Shown: positions 1 through 7,257 of the stretch, piece after piece
How the letters are laid out: each line of letters opens with the position of its first letter
How positions within the stretch are numbered: the stretch's first letter is position 1
Assembly (NCBI RefSeq): GCF_039530225.1
Contig: NZ_BAAAOH010000001.1
Span: 2,790,001-2,854,000 of the forward strand
Reading direction: 5' to 3'
Length of the DNA stretch: 64,000 bases
Origin: Microbacterium pumilum
GTDB lineage: Bacteria; Actinomycetota; Actinomycetes; Actinomycetales; Microbacteriaceae
Notes under the pieces: generated by a model
Database searches by the model: none
What the model saw: only the letters and a program-made list of their open reading frames with translations
Told to the model about the DNA's origin: nothing
Program-made: the position numbers and the translations under genes

Positions 1-236
1 TGCGGGTTGATCCGCTGGACAGCCTGGGCGAGCACGTGGGCGGCCGAGTGCCGGAGGATGCCGAGCCCGTCAGGGCTGTCGATCGTGATCGGCTCGACGG
101 CATCCGTCGCGTGCACGACCGTCGCGAGGTCTTTGAGCTCGCCGTTCACCCGCAGGGCGATGACGGAGCGGTCGGGGTACAGCGCGAAGCCGTCGGCCGG
201 GAGGGGCGCGGCAGAGGGGGTGTCGACGTCAGTCAC
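1..236 (-). CDS. thrS: Threonyl-tRNA synthetase, N-terminal fragment
   Basis: Only the first 78 codons lie in the window; the gene runs off the left edge. The product would charge tRNA-Thr with threonine in the cytoplasm. The visible part begins at a GTG with GGAGAG upstream and reads as a ubiquitin-like TGS domain (about residues 15-60) followed by ILRHSAAHVLAQAVQ, the start of the HxxxH-type editing domain typical of ThrRS. The gene is divergent from the hydrolase gene that follows. I see no anomaly in the visible part. Confidence 0.9.
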   Translation of the reverse strand, partial: MTDVDTPSAAPLPADGFALYPDRSVIALRVNGELKDLATVVHATDAVEPITIDSPDGLGILRHSAAHVLAQAVQRINP

Positions 237-323
237 AGGGGAACTCTCCAGGAAGTGGCTCGGGTTCCAGGCTATCCTCTGCCCGCATGCGCGAGAGCCG
301 CGACGGCTCCTCCTGGGGGCAAT

Positions 324-1490
324 ATGCTGAGCGGCGTCGGCGTGGCCGTGGTCGCGCCGCAACTCGGGGCACAGAGCACACGACCGGGGGTCGACATGGG
401 TGGGGCCGGAACGACGTCGGGTATCGACATCGAGGCGACGCCTCGTGAGCATCGACCGCTGCGCTGCGGCGAGCCCAGGATCTACCAGTTCGCCACCGAA
501 GACGGCGTCGTGCTGCGCCTTACGCGCTTCGAGGGCGGAGCCAAGGGGCCGGTCATCCTGTCGCCCGGATTCGGCACGTCGTCGATCGCATACACGATCG
601 ACACCGTCGAGACGAACTATCCCGAGTATCTGTATGAGCACGGCTACGACGTGTGGGTGCTGGACTATCGGGCGAGTCCCCTGCTGCCGTCCAGCGCGAC
701 CCAGTTCACGCTCGACGACATCGCACGATTCGACTACCCGGCGACGGTCCAGAAGGTCCGCGCCGAGACGGGCGCCGAGTCGGTCCAGATCATGGCGCAT
801 TGCGTCGGGTCGCTCACGATGCTGATGTCGCTGGGGCTGGGACTCGAGGGGGTCCGATCGGCCGTCTCGTCGCAGCTCACTCTGCACCCGCGCGCCGGCG
901 CGCTCAACCAGCTGCGGGCCGGCATCTTCGCCGCCGACCTCATCGACGCGGTCGGCATCGACGTTCTCACCACCGACATCGACGACGACCCATCATGGTT
1001 CGAGCGCCTGTACGACAAGGCGCTGGCGTTCTACCCCGAGGGCGACGAGCCGTGCGATCGGCCATTCTGCCGCCGGGTGGCGTTCACGTTCGGCGAGTCC
1101 TACGACCACGACCAGCTCAACCAGGCGACGCACGAGCACATCGACGAGGCGTTCGGGGATGCGAACATCCTGACCCTCCGCCACGTCACGAAGATCATCC
1201 GCGAGGACCACGCGGTGAGCTGGGACGACGATCACGACTATCTGGACGACGTCGCCCGGCTGCGACTGCCGATCTCGTTCATCCATGGCGAGCACAACCG
1301 GCTGTTCCTGCCCGAGGGCAGCGCGCTCACGTACGAGTTCCTCCGCGAGCACAACGGCCCTGACTTCTACACGCGTCAGATCATCCCGGGCTACTCGCAC
1401 ATGGACTGCTTCATCGGCAAAGATGCCGCGCGCGACGTGTACCCGGTCGTGACGGCCGAACTCGACCGCTACAACGGACCCGGCCGGTGA
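324..1490 (+). CDS. Alpha/beta hydrolase with Cys nucleophile, GMC-linked (paralog 1)
   Basis: A 388-residue alpha/beta-fold hydrolase of unknown substrate. The oxyanion segment is around LSPGFGTS (79-86). The nucleophile elbow reads AHCVGS with Cys160 where a GxSxG serine is expected. The late-strand segment GEHNRLFLP has Asn325 where an acidic residue is usual, and His359 in GYSHMD fits the catalytic base. A C-x4-C pair (Cys244, Cys249) is also present in the second hydrolase of this block at 4072-5115, and the two are clearly related. A TATCCT -10-like hexamer at 273-278 fits a transcript starting near 287. I chose ATG 324 for the GGGGGC ahead of it; ATG 396, preceded by GGGGG, is an alternative. 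It probably acts with the GMC oxidase downstream, perhaps on a sterol- or lipid-like substrate (inference). Confidence 0.75.
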   Translation: MLSGVGVAVVAPQLGAQSTRPGVDMGGAGTTSGIDIEATPREHRPLRCGEPRIYQFATEDGVVLRLTRFEGGAKGPVILSPGFGTSSIAYTIDTVETNYPEYLYEHGYDVWVLDYRASPLLPSSATQFTLDDIARFDYPATVQKVRAETGAESVQIMAHCVGSLTMLMSLGLGLEGVRSAVSSQLTLHPRAGALNQLRAGIFAADLIDAVGIDVLTTDIDDDPSWFERLYDKALAFYPEGDEPCDRPFCRRVAFTFGESYDHDQLNQATHEHIDEAFGDANILTLRHVTKIIREDHAVSWDDDHDYLDDVARLRLPISFIHGEHNRLFLPEGSALTYEFLREHNGPDFYTRQIIPGYSHMDCFIGKDAARDVYPVVTAELDRYNGPGR

Positions 1491-1515
1491 TCGTCGCGAT
1501 CGTCTGATTCACCGG
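1484..1515 (+). terminator. Possible stem-loop at end of hydrolase gene
   Basis: Seven-base arms CCGGTGA and TCACCGG flank a loop that itself contains GATCG repeats, overlapping the stop codon of the hydrolase gene. There is no T-tract, so it may be only a weak terminator or processing structure. The rest of 1516-1681 shows no gene or clear signal. Confidence 0.3.
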
Positions 1516-1681
1516 GGTGCGCGTGATTCCCCTGAATGCGCGCGCGTATCCATTGCGGGCAGGCCTCGGGCGTCAGTAGTTTGAGACCCGACGGGCGGAG
1601 CCGCGCTGGGGCGGCTTGCAGCACCCCGAGCGGCCCGTGTCTCCTTCGTCGTGCCGCCGACTCTCGAGGAGAGGAGCACCG

Positions 1682-4075
1682 ATGAACCACGTGGAGCACG
1701 TCGACGCGGTCGTCGTCGGCTCGGGGTTCGGAGCATCAGTCTCGGCCTTCCGCCTCGCCGAGGCGGGCCGCTCGGTCGTCGTGCTGGAGCGAGGTCGCGC
1801 GTACCCGCCGGGCAGCTTCGCACGAAACCCGTACGAGATGAGTCACGCATTCTGGGAGCCGAAGGATGAGCTGCTCGGGCTCTTCGACATCCGTTCGTTC
1901 CGCAAGGTCGAGGCGATCGTGTCATCCGGACTCGGCGGCGGCTCGCTGATCTACGCCAATGTGCTGCTGCGCAAGGACGAGCGGTGGTTCGTCCACGACT
2001 CGCCTCTGCCGGGCGGCGGCTACGAGAACTGGCCGATCGGAAGGCAGGACCTGGATCGCCACTACGACGCCGTCGAGGCGATGATGACGCCGACGCCGAA
2101 TCCCTACCCCGATCTGCCCAAGGCGAAGGCGCTGCGAGAAGCGGCCGAGAAGCTCGGTCTCCAGACGTTCGCACCCGGGCTGGCGATCGCATTCGCGTCA
2201 CGTCCGGGTGGTGAGCCGCTCGCCAAGCAGGTCGTCGACGAGCCCGCCTACGGCAACCTGCACAACATCACCCGGCTGACGTGCCGCCTCTGCGGCGAGT
2301 GCGACATCGGCTGCAACGAGGGATCCAAGAACACGCTCGATCACAACTACCTGTCGGCCGCGACGTATCACGGCGCCGACATCCGCACCCTCTGCGACGT
2401 GGCGGGCATCACGCCGCTCGACGGCGGCGGATACGAGGTGCGCTACACGCGGTACGGCGACCGCGATGAGAACGGCATCCACAGCCGCGCATTCGAGCGG
2501 ATCACATGTGATCAGCTGATGCTCGGCGCGGGCACCTTCGGCACGACCAGCCTGCTGCTGCGCAACCGCGTCGGACTGCCGGCGCTCGGCCGCGCCGTCG
2601 GCAGCCGGTTCAGCGGCAACGGAGACCTGCTCACCTTCTGCTTCGGGGCGGAGGGGACCTCCGAAGCGGGGCAGGTCCGTCTCATCGATCCCGCGTACGG
2701 ACCCGTCATCACCACGGCGCTGCGCAAGCCGGACGGCGTCGACGAAGAGGGCGCCGGGCGCGGCTACTACGTGCAGGAGGCGGGGTTCCCCGACTTTGCG
2801 AACTGGCTCATCGAGACGTCGCAGATGACCGCATCCGTCCACCGCGCAGCGAGCGTCGTCAAGCAGTTCATCGCCTACCGGCTCAAGAATCGCAATGAAT
2901 CCACGATCTCGGCGGAGGTCGCGAAGCTCGTCGGCCAGGGACGACTGACCTCGAGCTCCCTTCCCCTCCTCGGCATGGGACGCGACACTCCGGACGGCCG
3001 CATCATCCTCACCGACGGGGAGCTCGATGTGGTGTGGACCACCGCGACCAGCCAGGAGTACTTCGGCGCGATGCGCTCGACGATGCGCGACATCTCGCAA
3101 GCGCTCGGCGGGCGCTTCCGCGACAATCCGCTGTGGTGGACGAAGCGGGTCGTCACGGTCCACCCGCTCGGCGGGGCGCCGATGGGGAGGCATGTTCACG
3201 AGGGCGTCGTCGACAGCTGGGGCGAGTCGTTCGGGCACCCCGGGCTGTACATCGTCGACGGTTCTTCGGTTCCGGGGCCGGTGGGGCCGAACCCCTCGCT
3301 CACGATTGCCGCGATCGCGAATCGCGCCGTGGAGCATCTGCTCGAGAAGCCCCGCCGACGGCCCACGTCGCGCGCCCGCCAGGCAGAGGTCGCCCAGGAT
3401 CTCGCCGTGGCGGATCCCGTCGCCGGCAGGGGCATGGAGTTCACCGAGAAGATGAAGGGGTTCTTCGCCCTGGGCGAGACCGACCCCATGACCGGGTGGC
3501 GGCTGGGCAGGCACCTCTCGCACCGGTTCATGTTCCACCTCACCATCACGGCCCCGGATGTCGAGCGCTTCGTCGAGCAGGGCGAGCACACCGCGGTCGC
3601 GGAGGGATTCGTGGGGTGCGACCTGCTCGGCGGGGAGCTGCCGGTGCAGCGCGGCTGGGCAAACCTCTTCGTGGCGACCGATGACGCACTGACCCGCGAG
3701 ATGCGCTACCGGCTGTGGTTCAGCGACCTCTCGGGCAACCCGCTCACGATGTACGGCTTCAAGGTCGTCCGCAACGACGTGGGACTCGACATGTGGAACG
3801 ACACCTCGACGCTCTACATCACGATCATGAGGGGCCACGTGCCACCCGGTGTGAACGGCGGGCAGGATGCGCCTGCGGAGGTGATCGGCGCGGGAGTGCT
3901 CCGGATCCTGGTGAAGGATTTCGCCCGCCAGGTGACAACCTTCCGTGGGTCCGGCGGCGGTCCCCTCACGTCGATAGCGAGATTCGGAGCGTTCTTCACG
4001 AAGTCCGTGAAGGATGTCTACCTGCGCCCCGCCCCGCGGGTCGATCCCGTGACGGCTTCACGGGAGGACACGTGA
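1682..4075 (+). CDS. GMC-family FAD oxidoreductase (cholesterol-oxidase-like)
   Basis: A 797-residue flavoprotein. The ADP-binding fold is at the N-terminus (VVVGSGFGASVSAFRLAEAG, about 10-29), followed by SSGLGGGSLIYANV near residue 85, typical of the ChoD-like branch of GMC oxidoreductases. A cysteine cluster CRLCGECDIGC at about 201-211 precedes NEGSKNTLDHNYL. The C-terminal GMC signature (HPLGGAPMG, then GLYIVDGSSVPGPVGPNPSLT) ends near residue 560. About 200 further residues form an extra C-terminal domain that I do not recognise. ATG 1682 follows GGAGAGGAGC at good spacing. The end overlaps the next gene by four bases (GTGA), so the two are translationally coupled. Related actinobacterial proteins oxidise 3-hydroxysteroid or similar alcohols; the substrate here is unknown. 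Confidence 0.85.
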   Translation: MNHVEHVDAVVVGSGFGASVSAFRLAEAGRSVVVLERGRAYPPGSFARNPYEMSHAFWEPKDELLGLFDIRSFRKVEAIVSSGLGGGSLIYANVLLRKDERWFVHDSPLPGGGYENWPIGRQDLDRHYDAVEAMMTPTPNPYPDLPKAKALREAAEKLGLQTFAPGLAIAFASRPGGEPLAKQVVDEPAYGNLHNITRLTCRLCGECDIGCNEGSKNTLDHNYLSAATYHGADIRTLCDVAGITPLDGGGYEVRYTRYGDRDENGIHSRAFERITCDQLMLGAGTFGTTSLLLRNRVGLPALGRAVGSRFSGNGDLLTFCFGAEGTSEAGQVRLIDPAYGPVITTALRKPDGVDEEGAGRGYYVQEAGFPDFANWLIETSQMTASVHRAASVVKQFIAYRLKNRNESTISAEVAKLVGQGRLTSSSLPLLGMGRDTPDGRIILTDGELDVVWTTATSQEYFGAMRSTMRDISQALGGRFRDNPLWWTKRVVTVHPLGGAPMGRHVHEGVVDSWGESFGHPGLYIVDGSSVPGPVGPNPSLTIAAIANRAVEHLLEKPRRRPTSRARQAEVAQDLAVADPVAGRGMEFTEKMKGFFALGETDPMTGWRLGRHLSHRFMFHLTITAPDVERFVEQGEHTAVAEGFVGCDLLGGELPVQRGWANLFVATDDALTREMRYRLWFSDLSGNPLTMYGFKVVRNDVGLDMWNDTSTLYITIMRGHVPPGVNGGQDAPAEVIGAGVLRILVKDFARQVTTFRGSGGGPLTSIARFGAFFTKSVKDVYLRPAPRVDPVTASREDT

Positions 4076-5115
4076 GGCGTCCTACCACTCGCGGCATCCA
4101 TCGCGACGTACCGCACTTCCTGAAGGGGGACGACGGCACCCCGCTCACCCTCATCCGGGTGCGCGGAGAGTCCGCGCCGCGGCGAGGTCCCGTCATCCTC
4201 ATACACGGGGTCGGAATGCGCGGCGAGTCGTTCCGTCCCGGCGGGATCCGATCGCTGGTGGATGTTCTCCTCGACGACGGGTGGGATGTGTGGCTGTTCA
4301 ACTGGCGCGGATCCATCGACCTCGATCCGGTGCCGTGGACGCTCGACGATGTCGCTCTCTACGATCACCCGGCGGCGGTGCGCTACGTCGTGGCAGAGAC
4401 GGGGGCGGCAGCCGTCAAGGTGATCGCCCACTGCCAGGGTTCGACGACGATCTGCATGGCGGCCGTGGCCGGGCTCGTGCCCGAGGTCACGACCATCGTG
4501 TCGAACGGCGTGTCGCTGCACCCGCACGTTCCGGTTGCCTCACGCGCGAAGCTCCATGTGCTCCGGCCGCTCCTCCAGTCACGTGAGGCCTACGTCGACA
4601 TCGCGTGGGGCGATGGACCCGAGCGAGGTATGCGAACCCTGACACGCAACGCCGTGCGCCTCTGGCACTTCGAGTGCGGCAACCCGACCTGCAACATGGC
4701 CAGCTTCGCGCTCGGCTCGGGCCACCCCGCCCTGTGGCTGCACTCGAACCTCACCCACACCACCCACGACTGGATCCGGCACGAATTCGGCAAGATCCCG
4801 ATGAGCTTCTATGCGCAGCTGGCGGCATCCGAACGTGCCGGCCAGATCATGTCGATCCGGCCGCGTCCCGAGCTGCCGACTCGGTATGCGACTGCCCCAC
4901 CGCAGACGCAGGCGAGGTTCGCGCTGTTCGCCGGCAGGCACAACCGCGTCTTCCTCCCCACCAGCCAGAAGACGACGTACGCCTTCCTCAAGCGGCATCA
5001 GCCGGGTCGCCATTCGCTGCACGTGCTCGACGGCTACGGACACGCGGATGTGTTCCTCGGCCGGCACGCCCATCGCGAGGTGTTCCCCAAGATGCTGACC
5101 GAGCTGCACCGCTGA
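4072..5115 (+). CDS. Alpha/beta hydrolase with Cys nucleophile, GMC-linked (paralog 2)
   Basis: A 347-residue alpha/beta hydrolase starting at GTG 4072 inside the stop codon of the GMC oxidase gene, with GGGAGG seven bases upstream. The oxyanion region is HGVGMRGESF (45-54) and the nucleophile elbow is AHCQGS with Cys121. GRHNRVFLP places Asn291 at the usual acid position, and His324 lies in GYGHAD. Cys202 and Cys207 match the C-x4-C of the first hydrolase. Both proteins share the layout 'LDDxAxxDxPA' before the elbow, so they are paralogs. The four-base overlap implies co-production with the oxidase, and a sequential oxidation/hydrolysis role is plausible but unproven. Confidence 0.78.
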   Translation: MRRPTTRGIHRDVPHFLKGDDGTPLTLIRVRGESAPRRGPVILIHGVGMRGESFRPGGIRSLVDVLLDDGWDVWLFNWRGSIDLDPVPWTLDDVALYDHPAAVRYVVAETGAAAVKVIAHCQGSTTICMAAVAGLVPEVTTIVSNGVSLHPHVPVASRAKLHVLRPLLQSREAYVDIAWGDGPERGMRTLTRNAVRLWHFECGNPTCNMASFALGSGHPALWLHSNLTHTTHDWIRHEFGKIPMSFYAQLAASERAGQIMSIRPRPELPTRYATAPPQTQARFALFAGRHNRVFLPTSQKTTYAFLKRHQPGRHSLHVLDGYGHADVFLGRHAHREVFPKMLTELHR

Positions 5116-5122
5116 TCGGTGG

Positions 5123-5791
5123 TCAGGCGGTGCCGAGATGCTTGAGCGCCTCGCGTCTGCTCAGCGGGCTCAGGTCGTGTGCCGCGACGTAACCGCGCAC
5201 CCAATCCGGGTCCACGCGTGCATACTCGCGCAGCGCCCAGCCGACCGACTTGCGGATGAAGAACTCCGGATCGCCGAGATTCGGCTTGATGACGTCGGCG
5301 AGCAGCAGCCGATCGACTCGCGAGCCACGGCCGAGCTGGGAGATGATCGCGACCCGCCGGATCCATAAGTCGTCGTCGCGCGACCATCGCCGGATCACCA
5401 TCGCGGTCCCGAGGGGACGGATGTCGAGCAGTTCCGCCATCCGGTGCGCCACTTCGTCCGTGAAGTCCCACCATCGGCCGGTCCGCACCATGTGCTCCAC
5501 GATGTCGACGACCTCGGGCGATCCGCGCACGGGTCTGGTCGCAAGGAGGGCCATCGCGGCATAGCGCTCCTCGCGATGGGTCGCGTCATTCCAGAGTTCG
5601 AGCGAGGCGGAGCGCAGGGCCGTGGCATCCGTCTCGGTCTTCGCACGCGCCCGCGCGATTCGCCGCGCTTCGGGAACCTTGACGCCGAGGTAGGGCATGG
5701 CCGATTTCATGTACGCCTGCTGCCCGGGGGCGAGCGCCGGGTCTGCGGCAGCGCGAAGCGCGGTGCGGATGTCGTCGGCCAGCGCGCTCAC
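5123..5791 (-). CDS. DNA alkylation repair protein, AlkD-like
   Basis: A 222-residue all-helical HEAT-like repeat protein of the AlkC/AlkD glycosylase family, which excises N3- and N7-alkylated purines without base flipping. Motifs seen are WWDFTDEVAHRM, WIRRVAIISQ and FFIRKSVGWALREYARVDPDWV near the C-terminus; the last is the most recognisable AlkD segment. Length is normal for the family. It starts at GTG 5791. The gene is convergent with the upstream hydrolase gene (7 bp gap) and appears to be monocistronic. Confidence 0.85.
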   Translation of the reverse strand: MSALADDIRTALRAAADPALAPGQQAYMKSAMPYLGVKVPEARRIARARAKTETDATALRSASLELWNDATHREERYAAMALLATRPVRGSPEVVDIVEHMVRTGRWWDFTDEVAHRMAELLDIRPLGTAMVIRRWSRDDDLWIRRVAIISQLGRGSRVDRLLLADVIKPNLGDPEFFIRKSVGWALREYARVDPDWVRGYVAAHDLSPLSRREALKHLGTA

Positions 5792-5856
5792 AAGAGCATT
5801 CTCGTCGCCTACCGGCCTGTCGAGAACGTGTCGTCCCGGGGCACGTCCTAGCGGCC

Positions 5857-5893
5857 CCCTCGGCGCTCGTGTGGGGGCACGCCGCGCCGAGGG
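5857..5893. other. Ten-base inverted repeat
   Basis: CCCTCGGCGC (5857-5866) and GCGCCGAGGG (5884-5893) are perfect inverted arms around a 17-base loop, just upstream of the AlkD-like gene. No T-tract follows on either strand. It may be a regulatory hairpin in the 5' region of that gene or part of a longer structured RNA. Confidence 0.4.
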
Positions 5894-6052
5894 AACCTGG
5901 CCCTAGTCAACAGCGCACACGGTTGGTTCCGACGCCCCAGTGGTCGGGTTATCACTGAGGATAGGTCCCCGACCGATCCGCTGGGAAGAGCGGAAAGGTC
6001 ACGGTTTGCCGGGAGAACGCCCGCACGACCGCCGAAGGCGCCCAGAACGCAG
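5894..6052. other. Intergenic stretch with further small inverted repeats, no gene seen
   Basis: No open frame with coding character is visible. Two more self-complementary pairs occur: GGTCGGG (5942-5948) with CCCGACC (5968-5974), and CCGCT (5978-5982) with AGCGG (5989-5993). The stretch lies between the AlkD-like gene and the terminator of the tRNA cluster. I looked for an SRP RNA signature (GGAAGGAAGC-type loop) and did not find one. An unannotated structured RNA is possible. Confidence 0.35.
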
Positions 6053-6054
6053 AA

Positions 6055-6076
6055 AACCCCCGGAAATCCGGGGGTT
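6055..6076 (-). terminator. Rho-independent terminator of the tRNA cluster
   Basis: A ten-base-pair stem (AACCCCCGGA / TCCGGGGGTT) with a two-base loop; read on the minus strand it is followed by TTCTG after the TT that ends the stem. It sits eight bases past the 3' end of the tRNA-Val gene and would end the Gly-Cys-Val transcript. Confidence 0.8.
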
Positions 6077-6083
6077 CTGTCTG

Positions 6084-6155
6084 TGCGCGATACTGGGATC
6101 GAACCAGTGACCTCTTCCGTGTCAGGGAAGCGCGCTACCGCTGCGCCAATCGCGC
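6084..6155 (-). tRNA. tRNA-Val (GAC)
   Basis: A 72-base cloverleaf. Acceptor GCGCGAT pairs perfectly with ATCGCGC and the discriminator is A. The D arm is GCGC/GCGC, the anticodon stem CTTCC/GGAAG with loop CTGACAC gives anticodon GAC, and the T arm contains TTCGATC. CCA is not encoded. It is the last gene of a three-tRNA minus-strand cluster. Confidence 0.95.
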
Positions 6156-6185
6156 CCGTAAGGGCTTTTCAGTTGAGAGGAGTGG

Positions 6186-6256
6186 AGGTGGCGACGGGAT
6201 TCGAACCCGTGTAAACGGCTTTGCAGGCCGGTGCCTAGCCGCTCGGCCACGCCACC
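6186..6256 (-). tRNA. tRNA-Cys (GCA)
   Basis: A 71-base cloverleaf. Acceptor GGTGGCG pairs with CGCCACC and the discriminator is U. The anticodon loop CTGCAAA gives GCA, and the T loop is TTCGAAT. It is the middle gene of the Gly-Cys-Val cluster. Confidence 0.95.
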
Positions 6257-6312
6257 GCGTGTGGTTTGACCCCACGTGCCGTGGTCCCTCCGAGAAGAGA
6301 CCCCTGCACTCG

Positions 6313-6385
6313 AGCGGATGACGAGACTCGAACTCGCGACCCCAACCTTGGCAAGGTTGTGCGCTACCAACTGCGCTACATCCGC
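6313..6385 (-). tRNA. tRNA-Gly (GCC)
   Basis: A 73-base cloverleaf with acceptor GCGGATG/CATCCGC, discriminator U, anticodon loop TTGCCAA (anticodon GCC) and T loop TTCGAGT. It is the first gene of the minus-strand tRNA cluster, so the promoter should lie between 6386 and the divergent tRNA-Val at 6530. Confidence 0.95.
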
Positions 6386-6529
6386 ATGCCCGGATCGCTC
6401 CGGGCGCTTGAACGACTTTAGCCGATGATCCGCACGGTGCAAAACCAGCGCGGGCCGCGCGTGTCATAGACGCGCGTTCGTGCCGGTGGGCGGCATCCGG
6501 TAGGATCGAGACTCGGCCCGCAGGGCCCT

Positions 6530-6602
6530 GGGCGATTGGCGCAGTTGGTAGCGCGCTTCCTTCACACGGAAGAGGTCATCAGTTCGAGTCTGGTATCGCC
6601 CA
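6530..6602 (+). tRNA. tRNA-Val (CAC)
   Basis: A 73-base cloverleaf with acceptor GGGCGAT/ATCGCCC and discriminator A. The anticodon stem is CTTCC/GGAAG with loop TTCACAC, giving CAC. Its body closely resembles the tRNA-Val(GAC) gene on the opposite strand at 6084-6155, so the two are probably duplicates that diverged in the anticodon and acceptor stem. Its own terminator follows. Confidence 0.95.
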
Positions 6603-6609
6603 CGAGTCA

Positions 6610-6639
6610 GGCTTCCGGAATCCGGGGGCCTTTCTCTTT
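6610..6639 (+). terminator. Terminator of tRNA-Val (CAC)
   Basis: GGCTTCCGG pairs with CCGGGGGCC (nine pairs, two of them G-U) around a three-base loop, followed by TTTCTCTTT. This is a canonical intrinsic terminator starting eight bases after the tRNA. Confidence 0.8.
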
Positions 6640-6651
6640 GCGCGACGTGCG

Positions 6652-7176
6652 TCACTCTCCCACCGGCCAGCCGTAGCGCTGGTGCAGCGCGGCTGCGACG
6701 CGTGAGAACCGGTCGAGGTCGAGAGCGGATGCCTCGCGTCGCATTCCCTCGGCGTGCACGCTGTAGACCTGCTCGATGTCGATCCACGACGGGCGGCCCT
6801 GGGTGTCCCATGGACCCGAGCCGATCGCGAGGAAGTCGCGATCGCCGTCGTGCGCCTTGCTGGTGAGACGGACCGCATACACGCGGTCCGCGTCCTGGCG
6901 CCCGATGATGAGGACCGGACGGTCTTTGCCACGCCCATCGTTCTCGGTGTAGGGCACCCACGTCCAGACGATCTCACCCGCATCCGGATCGCCGTCCGTG
7001 GCGGGTGAGTAGGTGATCCGCAGACCGTTCCGGTCCGGCGGAGGGATCTCGACCGTGGCGGAGACGCCGGAACGACCTTCGCCGCCGGCGGGTGGGGCAT
7101 CCCGTGCGGAAGGTCGTGGGGTGGGCTTCAGCAGCCGCGCGAGTGTCGAGAACAAGCTCTTCCGCTCTGCCGCCAC
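6652..7176 (-). CDS. PemK/MazF-like protein
   Basis: A 174-residue protein. The first 60 residues are low in structure. The rest resembles the PemK/MazF ribonuclease fold: GEIVWTWVPYTENDGRGKDRPVLII opens the barrel, and SKAHDGDRDFLAIGSG and SWIDIEQVYSVHAEG follow. Classical family members are toxins that cleave mRNA. No small antitoxin gene is adjacent: the upstream neighbour is the ammonium transporter and the other side is a tRNA. This long chromosomal form is therefore likely to be a solitary, possibly non-toxic relative. The fold call is fairly firm; the toxin role is not. Confidence 0.7.
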   Translation of the reverse strand: MAAERKSLFSTLARLLKPTPRPSARDAPPAGGEGRSGVSATVEIPPPDRNGLRITYSPATDGDPDAGEIVWTWVPYTENDGRGKDRPVLIIGRQDADRVYAVRLTSKAHDGDRDFLAIGSGPWDTQGRPSWIDIEQVYSVHAEGMRREASALDLDRFSRVAAALHQRYGWPVGE

Positions 7177-7205
7177 ATCGTCACCCTAGTCGCCGGACAG
7201 CACGC

Positions 7206-7241
7206 GAGAGGGCGCCGCGGTTGCCGCCGCGACGCCCTCTC
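7206..7241 (-). terminator. Stem-loop after the ammonium transporter gene
   Basis: GAGAGGGCG (7206-7214) pairs with CGCCCTCTC (7233-7241), and an inner CGCGG/CCGCG pair extends the hairpin. It lies 16 bases past the amt stop codon. There is no strong T-run, but the position and stability suit a terminator in a high-GC genome. Confidence 0.55.
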
Positions 7242-7257
7242 CTGCGTGGATCTCGGG

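Noticed and set aside
2198..3838. Minus-strand open frame opposite the GMC oxidoreductase
   Set aside because: It is a shadow of a gene with clear FAD and GMC signatures.
5894..6052. Signal recognition particle RNA in the gap before the tRNA cluster
   Set aside because: The conserved GGAAGGAAGC-type loop is absent.
6652..7176. Complete toxin-antitoxin locus
   Set aside because: Only the PemK/MazF-like gene is visible; no antitoxin-sized frame with coding character adjoins it.
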